From contig NZ_LFBV01000003.1 in assembly GCF_001905345.1 (NCBI RefSeq), forward strand, positions 414,234 through 478,233: a stretch of 64,000 nt of DNA, in the 5' to 3' direction. This DNA comes from Streptomyces uncialis. GTDB lineage: Bacteria; Actinomycetota; Actinomycetes; Streptomycetales; Streptomycetaceae. The notes beneath the pieces are model-generated. The model did not search any database. It saw only the letters and a list, made by a program, of their open reading frames with translations, and was not told the origin of the DNA. Shown piece after piece: positions 46,747-55,801 of this stretch. Positions within the stretch are counted from its first letter, which is position 1, and the number at the start of each line of letters is the position of its first letter. The translations under genes and the position numbers were made by a program.

Positions 46747-47883
46747 TCAGGTCGCCGCCGGGCGGGGGACGCCGGTGGGTGCGATGTGCAGCCGCAGGAT
46801 GTTGCTCGTACCGTCCATGAACTCGAAGGCGTGCACGTCACGGCACCACTTCTCCAGCAGCGGGTGCTCCAGCAGCGAGCCGGGGCCCAGCGCGTGCTCG
46901 ACCCGTTCCACGACCTCGGTGGCGAGACGGGTGGCGTGCAGCTTGGCGACGGACGGCGGGCGCCGGTCGTCGGGCGCGTGGTCGATCCCGGCGGCGACGT
47001 CGTGGAGCAGGGCGCGGGCCCCGTCCAGCCGTGCGCGGAGCAGTTCACCGCCGGGCCATCCGGGGCGCCGCGCGCGGACGAGGTCGTGGGCGGCGTAGCC
47101 GACACCGAGTGCCTGCGCGGCGATCTGGACCCGCATCACGTTGAAGGCGCGGCTCGCCCCCCACAGCCCCCGGCGTGACGCGGGCAGATGGGCGCCGAGG
47201 ACCGTCCCCGGGGTGACGGGCACCTCGTCGAAGGCCATCGCGCCGATGCAGGCGCCGCGCAGGCCCGACATTTCGAGGAGGCCGCCGGTGAGTCCGGGGG
47301 CGGGGCGGCGCAGGAGCACGGCCCTGATGGGCAAGGGGCCCGGCCCTGTGCGGGCGAACACCACACCGATCGTGCCCCTGGTGGCGTTCGCGACGTACCG
47401 CTTCGCGCCGTTGAGCCGGTGTCCGCCGTCGGGGTCGCGGTCGAGCCGGGTCTCCAGGGCGGTCGCGTCGCTGCCGTGCCTCTCCTCGGTCATACCGAAG
47501 AAGGACCAGGTGCGGCCGTCGGCGAGCGCGCGGTAGAAGAGGTCGCGCTGCTCGTCGCTGCCGAGGGCGTCCACGGCGAGTCCCGCCAGGGAGGGGCCGG
47601 TGTTGGCGCTGAGTATCCCGGCGTCGCCGCGGGCCAGTTCGAGGTTGGCCACGACGCGGGCCAGACAGCTGGACGCGTAGGCGCCCGCGTGCGGCGGCAC
47701 GTCCTGGGTACGGAAGGGCTCCGGGGTGCTGGCGGCGCGCAGCAGGGCGAGGGTCGGTGAGTCCAGATGCGGGGCCATGTCGAGGGGATCGGCGTCCACG
47801 GCCGCCGCGCGGGCCCGCAGATCGGGCGCGATCTCACGGCACAGGTCCCGCAACCCGCGCAGGGAGGAGTCGAGTTCGATCAC
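46747..47883 (-). CDS. Acyl-CoA dehydrogenase family protein
   Basis: A 378-residue ACAD starting at GTG 47883, coupled by GTGA to the gene before it. The FAD-binding middle domain (FFGMTEERHGSDATALET) and C-terminal helices are present. In the C-terminal EGTSEIQR-type segment the sequence is MDGTSNILR, so Asp replaces the usual Glu. In the common ACAD numbering this is the catalytic base position or near it, so activity may differ. It would oxidise an acyl group on CoA or ACP. It forms a pair with the shorter ACAD-like gene upstream. Confidence 0.85.
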   Translation of the reverse strand: MIELDSSLRGLRDLCREIAPDLRARAAAVDADPLDMAPHLDSPTLALLRAASTPEPFRTQDVPPHAGAYASSCLARVVANLELARGDAGILSANTGPSLAGLAVDALGSDEQRDLFYRALADGRTWSFFGMTEERHGSDATALETRLDRDPDGGHRLNGAKRYVANATRGTIGVVFARTGPGPLPIRAVLLRRPAPGLTGGLLEMSGLRGACIGAMAFDEVPVTPGTVLGAHLPASRRGLWGASRAFNVMRVQIAAQALGVGYAAHDLVRARRPGWPGGELLRARLDGARALLHDVAAGIDHAPDDRRPPSVAKLHATRLATEVVERVEHALGPGSLLEHPLLEKWCRDVHAFEFMDGTSNILRLHIAPTGVPRPAAT

Positions 47884-48473
47884 GACATACCGTCCCTGGC
47901 GATCCAGCAGTTGGCCGTCAGCCGGGAGACATGGGCGGCGCGCGCGGGACTGCCGGCCAGGAATCCGCTCGCGCCGAGGAGCTTGGCCGCCTCCCGGTCG
48001 TGGACGGTGAGCCGGTCGTGCACATCGGTGACGGCCACCGGTAGGTGTCCGGCCACTTCGAGGCAGCGGCGCAGGGCCTCGGCGGCGGTGACGAGGTCGG
48101 CGAGCACACCCGCCACGAGCTGTTTGCGGATCATCGGTTCGCCGCCGGACGTCCGGCCGGAGAGATGGTGGACGGCCAGGTCGGTCAGCCGCCGGGTGAC
48201 CCCGATCCGGACCGCGCCGAGGCGGGCGCCGAACGCGGTGAGCTCCGGCCCGGGCGCAGGGCGGGTGCCGTCGCGTCTGACGAACGCGATGCCTTCGAGG
48301 TCCGCCATGCGATGGCGGATCACGGACGCGCCCGGGGCGAGCGCGGCGGTGGGGAGTGCGGCCACCCGGCCCGGTGGGGCCGGGCCGTCGGTCCCGGCGA
48401 GTGCCACCGCGAGTCCGGCGGCCAGTCCGTTCTCGTAGGCGGCTTCTTCGCACTCCGCGATGGCGTCCAGCAT
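47880..48473 (-). CDS. Truncated acyl-CoA dehydrogenase-like protein
   Basis: A 197-residue protein, ATG at 48473 behind GGAGGAA. Its second half (LTDLAVHHLSGRTSGGEPMIRKQLVAGVLADLVTAAEALRRCLEVAG) looks like the C-terminal helical domain of an ACAD. The flavin-binding middle domain is absent, so it cannot be a full enzyme on its own. Its GTGA overlap with the complete ACAD gene suggests a two-protein complex. It reads cleanly with a good ribosome site, so it is not an obvious pseudogene. Confidence 0.65.
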   Translation of the reverse strand: MLDAIAECEEAAYENGLAAGLAVALAGTDGPAPPGRVAALPTAALAPGASVIRHRMADLEGIAFVRRDGTRPAPGPELTAFGARLGAVRIGVTRRLTDLAVHHLSGRTSGGEPMIRKQLVAGVLADLVTAAEALRRCLEVAGHLPVAVTDVHDRLTVHDREAAKLLGASGFLAGSPARAAHVSRLTANCWIARDGMS

Positions 48474-48827
48474 CGATTCCTCCGTGGCGGTCGGGAAGAG
48501 ACGGTCGGCTGCCGGCTCTTTCCCCGCCCGGTCGGCTCCTCGCCGCTCGACACGAAGCCGGGAGGTGCGGCGGGCACACCTGGACGGAGCGCACCGGGAA
48601 CTCCGGTTCCCGGAGCTTTGGTTCCTGGCGCACGCGGAACTCGCCACCGGCACCCTCCGACTGAGAATCCTGATTCGGCCACCGGGCGTCAAGGCGGTTC
48701 GGCAGGAAGATCGGAAACGTCCGGTGGCAGCATTTCACCGTCCGCAAGGCGCCATCGCCGGGCACTGCCGCGGCTTCGCGAGCCGCGCGACCATCGATCC
48801 GCGTACATCTACGGGTGGGAGGTGCGG
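48474..48827. other. Divergent promoter region
   Basis: About 350 bases between the minus-strand ACAD pair and the plus-strand condensation/PKS operon. It includes an A/T-richer stretch around 48.65-48.74 kb that may hold promoters. I see no gene and no clear -10/-35 or direct repeats that I would call SARP sites. Confidence 0.45.
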
Positions 48828-50690
48828 ATGACCGCGTCGAAGAGCGCGAACCTCTGCTGGGGGCAGCGGTACCACTGGCTGCGGTACCAGCAGGTGCCCG
48901 CCGGCTCGCGGCACGAGGCGCACATCACCGACACCTTCCGGCTGCCCGCCGGTACCACGCTCGCCCAGGTACGGTCCGTGCTCGGCTATCTCGTGCGCAG
49001 GCACGAGGTGCTGCGCACCGTGTACGACGCGCGGGCACATCCCTGGCCGCGGCAGCGCGTCCAGCCGCCGGCCCCCGTCACCGTCCACGAGGTGAGCGGT
49101 GAGCCCGACGGGACCCCGTCGCCCGCCGAGTTCACCGGGGCGCTGACCGCGGCCCCGTTCGACCTGGCCGCCGAGTGGCCCATGCGCGCCTGTGTCGTCA
49201 CCCGCGGCGGGGTGCCCGACCGGCTCCATCTCGTCTTCAACCATGTGGCCTTCGACGATGTCGCGCTCGACGCGCTCCGCCGGGAGTTCGAGGCCGTGCT
49301 GACGGGCGTCCTGGACGGGCGGCCCGCCGTGCTGCCGCCCGTCCGGGACCAGCCCGCCGATCTGGCCGCCCGTGAGGCGGCCACTTCGGACCAGGCGGTC
49401 GAGGAGGCCCTCGGTCACTGGCGTGACGAGGCCGCGCGGCTGCCCGCCGACATGTACGCGCGCCGCCGCCGCGCGCCCGCGGTGGCCGGTGCGGCGCACA
49501 GTGCCTCGTTCACCTCGCCCGACCTGCTCGCGACCGTGGCGGGCCTCGCCGAACGGCACCGTGTCTGGCCCGCCGCGGTGCATCTCGCCGCGTACGCGGT
49601 GACCATGGCCGCCCACACCGGCGAGGACCTGGTGTCGCACCGGATGTACACCAGTCTGCGTGAGGACGGCGGCCGGGCGGCCCTGATGACCTGCCAGTCG
49701 AGTCCCGCGCTGGTGGCCATGGACCTCTCGGACGACCCGCCGTTCAGCGAGGTGCTGCGGCGGGCGGCGGCCAGGGTCGAGCAGGCGCTGGCGCACGCGC
49801 GTGTCCCGTACGACGGGATCGTCGAACTCCTCTCCCGTGAGTCCACCCGGCGCGGCCAGCGCGTCCAGGTCGCCTCCGAGCTCAACTTCCTCGACCACAA
49901 GCCCCGTTCGTGCGGGGTGCGGCGCGACAGGTTCACCCCGAACCCGGAGCCCGCGCACTGGGCGCGCTCCGGCTCCGACACCTACTTCCGCGTCTACGAG
50001 TGGCAGGACGGGATCACCCTGGTCCTCCAGGCCATGGACGCCGTCATGGACGCCGACGCGGTGGAGCGGTTCCTGCGCGGCTACGCGGCGCTCCTCGACG
50101 CCCACCGCGACCCCGGAGCGGATCTGCGGGCCGGTGAGGCCGCGCGGCGGATGGGGTTCGCACCGGCCCCCGAACGTCCCCTGACCCGGATCGGCCCGGA
50201 CGCGGTGGATCTCGCGGAGACCCGGCGGGTGCTCCTCGGGCACCCGGCGGTCGCCTCCGTCACGGTGACCGCGGACCCGCGCGGGCTCACCGCCGAGGTG
50301 CTGGCCGCGGCGGATGTCACACCCGCCGCGCTGCGCGTCCATGTGCTCGGCGCCCTGCACGACCACCCCGCGGCACGCTGCCCCGGCCTGTTCCGCGTCA
50401 CCGTCACCGGATCCGGGGCCCCGGAGGTGGAGGGCGACGGACGGACGGGCCCGGCCGTGTCCCCGGCCACCGACGCCGAACACGCGCTGACGGCGGTCGT
50501 CGCCGAGGTCAACGGCCTTGACGGGGTGGACCTGTCGGAGAGCTACACCGGGGCGGGCGGCCGGGCGCTGCGGACACCGCGGGTGGCCGCCGAGCTGCGG
50601 GCGCGCGGCTGGGAGGGCGTGTCGCCCGGCGATCTCACCGGCGTACGGCCACTGCTGACGCTGGCCCGGGCGATGGTGCGGTCCCCGTGA
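48828..50690 (+). CDS. Condensation-domain protein with vestigial adenylation tail and inactive carrier domain
   Basis: 620 residues, ATG at 48828 behind GGGAGG. A condensation domain fills residues 1-450; the HHxxxDG motif reads NHVAFDD, keeping the catalytic His139 and Asp143. After it, residues 480-530 resemble only the C-terminal lobe of an adenylation domain. The end (about 550-600) looks like a carrier domain in which the GGxSL Ser is Ala580 (GAGGRAL), so it cannot be phosphopantetheinylated. It may work as a stand-alone C domain that retains structural remnants. The AT-less PKS gene follows after a repeat-rich spacer. Confidence 0.78.
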   Translation: MTASKSANLCWGQRYHWLRYQQVPAGSRHEAHITDTFRLPAGTTLAQVRSVLGYLVRRHEVLRTVYDARAHPWPRQRVQPPAPVTVHEVSGEPDGTPSPAEFTGALTAAPFDLAAEWPMRACVVTRGGVPDRLHLVFNHVAFDDVALDALRREFEAVLTGVLDGRPAVLPPVRDQPADLAAREAATSDQAVEEALGHWRDEAARLPADMYARRRRAPAVAGAAHSASFTSPDLLATVAGLAERHRVWPAAVHLAAYAVTMAAHTGEDLVSHRMYTSLREDGGRAALMTCQSSPALVAMDLSDDPPFSEVLRRAAARVEQALAHARVPYDGIVELLSRESTRRGQRVQVASELNFLDHKPRSCGVRRDRFTPNPEPAHWARSGSDTYFRVYEWQDGITLVLQAMDAVMDADAVERFLRGYAALLDAHRDPGADLRAGEAARRMGFAPAPERPLTRIGPDAVDLAETRRVLLGHPAVASVTVTADPRGLTAEVLAAADVTPAALRVHVLGALHDHPAARCPGLFRVTVTGSGAPEVEGDGRTGPAVSPATDAEHALTAVVAEVNGLDGVDLSESYTGAGGRALRTPRVAAELRARGWEGVSPGDLTGVRPLLTLARAMVRSP

Positions 50691-50710
50691 GCCGCGCCCG
50701 GGGCGCCGCC

Positions 50711-50782
50711 CGGGACACCGGTGCGGCCCGAGAGACCGGTGCCGTCCGGGACACCGGTGCCGTCCGGGACACCGGTGCCGTC
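50711..50782 (+). repeat. 18-bp tandem repeat (four units plus partial)
   Basis: Four head-to-tail copies of an 18-base unit of the form cgggacaccggtgccgtc; two are identical and two diverge slightly, and a partial copy continues to about 50800. The unit length is a multiple of 3; in one frame it reads TGAVRD repeatedly. It lies between the stop of the condensation protein gene and the PKS start. Confidence 0.8.
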
Positions 50783-50916
50783 CGGGACACACCGGTCGTG
50801 CCCGGGTGCCGTCCAGAAGGTGCGCGCCGGGGCCATGGGGCGCGGAACCCGGTGGACGGCCGTGTGGACGGCGGACCGATACGTGAGCGCACGAGCCAGT
50901 GGACCGGGAGGTCTCC

Positions 50917-53900
50917 GTGGAGGAAACCGCGTACGACTCAGCAGTGGCGCTCGTCGGCATGGCCGGACGCTTCCCCGGCGCCGACGACGTCGGTGCCCTG
51001 TGGCGCAATCTGCGGGCCGGGGTCAGTGGTCTGCGCCCCGTCACCGACGAGGAGCTCGACCGGGCCGGGGTGGACCCCGCGCTGCGCGCCGACCCGGCGT
51101 ACGTACGGGTCGGCGGACCGGTGGACGGACTCGACCGGTTCGACGCGGCGGCCTTCGGGTTCAGCGCGCGCGAGGCGGAGACGATGGAGCCGCAGCACCG
51201 GCTGTTCCTCGAATGCTCCTGGGAGGCGCTGGAGCGCGCCGGGTACTGCCCGACCGAACCGGGCGTCCCTGTAGGGGTGTTCGCCGGTTGCGGCTTCCCC
51301 GACTACATGGTCGGGAACGTCTCCCATCTGGCGACGGAACGCGGCGCGGGGCAGCTCTTCGCCACCGGCAACGAACGGGACTCCCTGACCTCGCTGGTCT
51401 CGTACAAGCTGGGTCTGCGCGGGCCGAGTCTGACGGTGCAGACGTTCTGCTCGACCTCGCTCGTCGCGGTGCACCTCGCGTGCCAGAGCCTGCTGACGTA
51501 CGAGTGCGACATGGCGCTCGCGGGCGGCGCCTATCTGCCGCTGCCCCAGCCGGCGGGCTATCTCCACGAGGAAGGCGGCATCCTCTCCCCCGACGGCCGG
51601 GTGCGCAGCCTCGGAGCGTCCGCGAACGGCACCGTCATGGGGTCGGGCGTGGGTGTCGTGACGCTGAAGCGGCTGGCCGACGCGCAGGCCGACGGTGATG
51701 TGGTCCACGCGGTGATCCTGGGCTCCGCCGTCAACAACGACGGCCGTGAGCGCGCCGGTTACGCCGCGCCGGGCGTCGAGGGACAGGCAGCCGTCGTCGG
51801 GACCGCGCTCGCCGTCGCCGGGGTGAAACCCGAGTCGGTCGGCTATGTCGAGTGCCACGCCGTGGGCACGGGGCTCGGGGACTCCATCGAGTTCGCCGCG
51901 CTCGGCCGGGTGTTCCGGACACCGTCCGGGACGCCGTGCGTGCTCAGCTCGGTGAAACCGTCCATCGGCCATCTCGACCGCGCCGCCGGTGTCACCGGAC
52001 TGATGCGCGCCGCGCTGAGCCTGCGCCACGAGACGCTGCCGGGCACCGCGCACTTCGAGGCGCCGAACCCGACCCTCGCCTCGCTCGCCGACCGCTTCAC
52101 GGTGCTCGCGCGGGACCGCCCCTGGCCGGCCGGTCCCGAACCGCGCCGCGCCGGGGTCAGCGCGTTCGGGGTGGGCGGCACCAACGCCCATGTGGTGCTG
52201 GAGCAGGCACCCGCGCGCGAGCCGCGCCCCGCGCCGCCCGGACCGCATCTGCTGACGTTCTCCGCGGGCGGCCCGCAGGCGCTCGACGCGCTCACCGAGC
52301 GGCTGCGGGCGCATCTCGACGAGCACCGCGAGGACGAGCTGGCCGATGTGGCGTTCACGCTCCAGATGTCGCGGGGCCGCTTCGCGCTGCGCCGCGCGGT
52401 CGTCTGCGCCGACCACGACGACGCGGTGGCCGCCCTCGCGGACCCCGCACGCCTGATCGACGGCGAGACCGTGCGCCGCGACCCGTGGGTACGGCTCACC
52501 CCGGGCGACGGCGTCCCCGACGCCTGGTGGTCCGAGCTGGCCGCGGCGGCGGACCGCCTCCTGACGGGCGGCGAAGGCGGGGGCGAGCGCACGGCCGGCC
52601 GGGACACCGCGCTCGCCGCGCTCGGCGGGGGGCTGTCCGGGGTCGGGGTGCGGGTGTGGTCCGACGGGGCCGTGGGCGCCACCGAGGAGGTCGTCGTCGC
52701 ACCCGGTGGACGGACGGCCGCCGACTGGGTGCTGACCACGCTCGCGCGGCTCTGGCAGGCCGGTGCGAGCATCGACTGGGCCGCGCTGCACGCCGGGCGT
52801 GGCCGCCGTGTCGAGCTGCCCTCGTACCCGTTCCAGCGGTCGCGGCACTGGGTCGACGCCGAGCCGCCGCGGGAGCGGGGCGGTGCCCACCAGGGCGCCC
52901 CGGCGACCTTCCTGCCGGACTGGCGCCGCCGTCCGCTGCCGCTCACGGGCGTCGACGCGCGGCTGCGCGCCGCCGGACCCTGGCTGCTGCTCGCCGCCGA
53001 CGCCCGGGGTGAGGCGCTGGGCGCGCGGCTGCTCCACGCGGGCGCCGAGGTCGTCACCGTCCGGCCGGGCGGGGGCTTCGCCGCGCACGACGACGGCGAC
53101 TTCACCGTCCGGGCCGACTCGTCCGACGACCTCACCGCGATGCTGCGCTCCCAGCTCGTCACACCCCGCACGGTGGTGCACGGCTTCGCCCTGGCCCCGG
53201 ACGGCGAGGACGGGGGCGGCCTCGCCTCCGCGCTCGCCGTGACCCGTGCGTACGCCGGGCGACCGGTCGCGCGCCCCGCGGCGCTCGCCCTGCTGACCTC
53301 GGGTGCCGTCGGCGTCGGCGGCACCGGCCCCGACCGTCCCGGGCACGCCGCGCTCGCGGCCTGGGCCACGCAGCAGCCGGACCCCTTCTGCCACCATGTC
53401 GACCTGGACGCGGGAGCCGACCCCGGGCAGGTGCTCGCCGCGCTGACGGTGCCGCACGAAGGGCCCGTCGCGGTCCGGGGCGACGAGGCGTGGGTGCGCT
53501 GCTACCAGCCCCACCCGCTCGCACCCGACGACGAGCACCCGTTCGCCGGGCCCGGCGAGACCGTCCTGATCACCGACGGGCTCGGCCCCACCGCGCTGCC
53601 CCTCGCGCTCCATCTGGCCCGCGCGCACGGCCCCCGGCTCGTCCTGACCACCCCCGTGCCGCTGCCGGACCGCGCGCACCGGGACCGGTTCGCCGACGAC
53701 GACGGGCCCGTCGGACGCGCGGTCCGCGCCGTGGCCGCGCTGGAGGCGACCGGTGCCCCCCTGCTGGTGCTGCCCGTCCCGGCGGGGGACGAGGCCGCGC
53801 TGCGCGCGGCGGTCCGTGCCGCGGTCGACCGCTTCGGCTCCCTGGACGTGCTCGTCCACAGCGCGGGTCCGGACCCGGCGCCGGGTCCCGGCCTCCCGGA

Positions 53901-54585
53901 GGGGGTGCGGGCGGCCGTACGGGAGTTGCGGACGGTGATCCGGGTCGGCGCGGATCCCGCCGTCCGGCGGCGGGTGGTCCTCGCTCCGGCGGTGGCCGGG
54001 TCGGGCGCCGCGACCGCGGGCCCCTCCCCCGTGGGCGCCGCGCTCGCCGCGTACGCCGGTGCGGCGCGACCGCGCGGCGAGGGCCGGTGGACCGTCGTGA
54101 CCCGGGACGCGGGCGACGACGGGGACCTGGGCGACACGGGCGAGCTGCTCGCACGGGCCGCCTCCGCCGGTCATCTCGCCGAGGTGATGCTCTCCACCCG
54201 GCCCCTGGCCGGGCGGTCGGTACTCGCGCCCGCCGACGGCCGGGCGGCGGACGCCGTCGTCGCCGACGAGGGGCCGAACCGTCCGCGCCCCGCGCTCGCC
54301 ACCCCGTACGTGGAGCCCGCCGCCGGTCTCGAACGCACCGTCGCCGATCTCTGGGCCGCCGGTCTGGGACTGGACTCCGTCGGCGCCGACGACAACTTCT
54401 TCGAGCTCGGCGGGCGTTCCCTGGTGGCGGTCCAGCTCGCCCTGCGTGTCCGCGAGGCCCTGCGGGCCCCGCTGCCGTCGACAGCGCTCGTGGAACATCC
54501 GACGGTGCGTCTGCTCAGCGCCGAGATCACCGCACTGACCGGCGCCCGGAGCAGCGCCGACGACAACCGAGGACTTCCGCGATGA
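50917..54585 (+). CDS. AT-less type I PKS module: KS, degenerate KR-like region, ACP
   Basis: 1222 residues from GTG 50917 (CGGGAGG nearby; a GTG at 50899 adds six). The KS spans about 8-430 with Cys178 (TFCSTS), His314 (ECHAVGTG) and His352 (GHLDRAAG), so it looks active. No acyltransferase follows: the post-AT linker LPSYPFQRSRHWVD appears after only a short stretch with no GHSxG. The KR-like region has a spoiled nucleotide motif (TDGLGPTALPLA) and no Tyr-Asn pair. A carrier domain with GGRSL closes the protein at about 1115-1200. An extender must be supplied in trans. ATGA couples it to the next ACAD gene. Confidence 0.88.
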   Translation: MEETAYDSAVALVGMAGRFPGADDVGALWRNLRAGVSGLRPVTDEELDRAGVDPALRADPAYVRVGGPVDGLDRFDAAAFGFSAREAETMEPQHRLFLECSWEALERAGYCPTEPGVPVGVFAGCGFPDYMVGNVSHLATERGAGQLFATGNERDSLTSLVSYKLGLRGPSLTVQTFCSTSLVAVHLACQSLLTYECDMALAGGAYLPLPQPAGYLHEEGGILSPDGRVRSLGASANGTVMGSGVGVVTLKRLADAQADGDVVHAVILGSAVNNDGRERAGYAAPGVEGQAAVVGTALAVAGVKPESVGYVECHAVGTGLGDSIEFAALGRVFRTPSGTPCVLSSVKPSIGHLDRAAGVTGLMRAALSLRHETLPGTAHFEAPNPTLASLADRFTVLARDRPWPAGPEPRRAGVSAFGVGGTNAHVVLEQAPAREPRPAPPGPHLLTFSAGGPQALDALTERLRAHLDEHREDELADVAFTLQMSRGRFALRRAVVCADHDDAVAALADPARLIDGETVRRDPWVRLTPGDGVPDAWWSELAAAADRLLTGGEGGGERTAGRDTALAALGGGLSGVGVRVWSDGAVGATEEVVVAPGGRTAADWVLTTLARLWQAGASIDWAALHAGRGRRVELPSYPFQRSRHWVDAEPPRERGGAHQGAPATFLPDWRRRPLPLTGVDARLRAAGPWLLLAADARGEALGARLLHAGAEVVTVRPGGGFAAHDDGDFTVRADSSDDLTAMLRSQLVTPRTVVHGFALAPDGEDGGGLASALAVTRAYAGRPVARPAALALLTSGAVGVGGTGPDRPGHAALAAWATQQPDPFCHHVDLDAGADPGQVLAALTVPHEGPVAVRGDEAWVRCYQPHPLAPDDEHPFAGPGETVLITDGLGPTALPLALHLARAHGPRLVLTTPVPLPDRAHRDRFADDDGPVGRAVRAVAALEATGAPLLVLPVPAGDEAALRAAVRAAVDRFGSLDVLVHSAGPDPAPGPGLPEGVRAAVRELRTVIRVGADPAVRRRVVLAPAVAGSGAATAGPSPVGAALAAYAGAARPRGEGRWTVVTRDAGDDGDLGDTGELLARAASAGHLAEVMLSTRPLAGRSVLAPADGRAADAVVADEGPNRPRPALATPYVEPAAGLERTVADLWAAGLGLDSVGADDNFFELGGRSLVAVQLALRVREALRAPLPSTALVEHPTVRLLSAEITALTGARSSADDNRGLPR

Positions 54586-55742
54586 GAGAACCGGATCACC
54601 TCCGCACCGTGCAGCGCTTCGTACGGCGGGAACTGACGGGCCGGGAGAAGGAGCTCGACGTACCGGCCGACGTACCGCGGCCGCTCTACGGGCGGTTCGC
54701 CGCGACGGGTCTGATGAACTGGTGGCTGCCCGAGGAGCACGGTGGCCGCGGTCTGGGGCTGGAGGAGAGCGTACGGATCGTGTCGGCGCTCGCCTACGGC
54801 GACGCGGGCGTGGCCTTCTCGCTGTTCCTGCCGATCCTGGGGACCAGCATGGTCGACCGGTACGGCGGCGACGAGCTCCGGGCACGGGTCCTCGGTCCGC
54901 TCGCCGCGGAAGGCGGCTTCTGCGCCGCGCTCGCCAGCGAGCACGAGGCGGGCAGCGAGCTCGCCAGGACCGCGACGACCGTACGCGCGGACGGCGACAG
55001 CCTCGTCCTCGACGGGACGAAGGCCTTCGCCACGAACGCCGACCACGCGCGCTTCCTCGTCGTCATCGCCCGGTCCGCGGACGACCCCGACGCGTATCTC
55101 GCCGTCGTCGTGCCGCGCGACAACCCGGGCGTGAAGGTGGGGAAGCGGTGGGACGTCATCGGGCTTCGGTCGTCGGCGGCCCATGAGGTGACCCTGTCCG
55201 ACTGCCGGGTGCCCGCGGCGAACGCGTTGCGCGGCAACGGTCTGCGGCTGCTGGAGACCGGTCTCAGCGCGAGCCGGATACTCATCGCCACCACCGCGCT
55301 GGGTATCGCACGCCGTATCCGTGACCTGTGCATGGACTACGCGAGGACGAAGACGGTCAAGGGCGCGCCGCTGGCCTCGAACGCGGTGTTCGCGGGGCGG
55401 CTCGGGCAGTTCGAGACGCTGATCGACGTGATGGCGAACCAGTGCCTGGCCGCCGCCCGTGAGTACGACGCCGTCGCCGCGCGGCCGGACGCCGCCGAGG
55501 AGTTCCTGCGGCAGGGCACCCTCAAGTCGGCGATGACCACGAAGATGTTCTGCGGCCAGAGCGGCTGGCGGATCGCCTCGGAGGCGTCGGAGATGTTCGG
55601 CGGTCTCGGCTACACCCATGAGGCCGCCATCGGGAAGCTGGTGCGCGACATGCGGTACGTGTCCCTCTTCGAGGGCGGTGACGACGTACTGCGCGAGCTG
55701 GTGTACCACCGTCATGTGGTGCCGGTGTCCAAGCGGTCCTGA
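54582..55742 (+). CDS. Acyl-CoA dehydrogenase
   Basis: A 386-residue ACAD whose ATG overlaps the PKS stop. It contains LPEEHGGRGLGLEESVRIVSALAYGDAGVAFSL in the N-terminal domain, an FAD domain with ASEHEAGSELARTATTVRADG, and a C-terminal FEGGDDVLREL that carries the usual Glu. The close coupling to the AT-less PKS suggests it oxidises a chain bound to that module's carrier domain or a dedicated precursor. It is the last gene of the operon and is followed by a strong terminator. Confidence 0.88.
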   Translation: MREPDHLRTVQRFVRRELTGREKELDVPADVPRPLYGRFAATGLMNWWLPEEHGGRGLGLEESVRIVSALAYGDAGVAFSLFLPILGTSMVDRYGGDELRARVLGPLAAEGGFCAALASEHEAGSELARTATTVRADGDSLVLDGTKAFATNADHARFLVVIARSADDPDAYLAVVVPRDNPGVKVGKRWDVIGLRSSAAHEVTLSDCRVPAANALRGNGLRLLETGLSASRILIATTALGIARRIRDLCMDYARTKTVKGAPLASNAVFAGRLGQFETLIDVMANQCLAAAREYDAVAARPDAAEEFLRQGTLKSAMTTKMFCGQSGWRIASEASEMFGGLGYTHEAAIGKLVRDMRYVSLFEGGDDVLRELVYHRHVVPVSKRS

Positions 55743-55757
55743 CGTTCGGCGCGCACT

Positions 55758-55790
55758 GCGGGCCCGGCCCCCGGGAGGGGCCGGGCCCGC
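55758..55790. terminator. Strong bidirectional terminator
   Basis: A perfect 14-bp inverted repeat (gcgggcccggcccc and complement) with a 5-base loop between the convergent acyl-CoA dehydrogenase and thioesterase genes. Confidence 0.75.
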
Positions 55791-55801
55791 TGTCCGTGCG
55801 G

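Noticed and set aside
50687..51274. A frame starting at the GTGA overlap after the condensation gene, with TGAVRD repeats
   Set aside because: After the repeats it runs out of frame through the KS-coding start of the PKS gene, so at most a short peptide could be real; treated as a repeat feature instead.
50938..54885. A 1315-codon open frame on the minus strand opposite the AT-less PKS gene
   Set aside because: It is antisense to a clear KS/ACP coding sequence, is dominated by Arg, Gly, Pro and Ala, and shows no family motif; such shadows are expected at this GC content.
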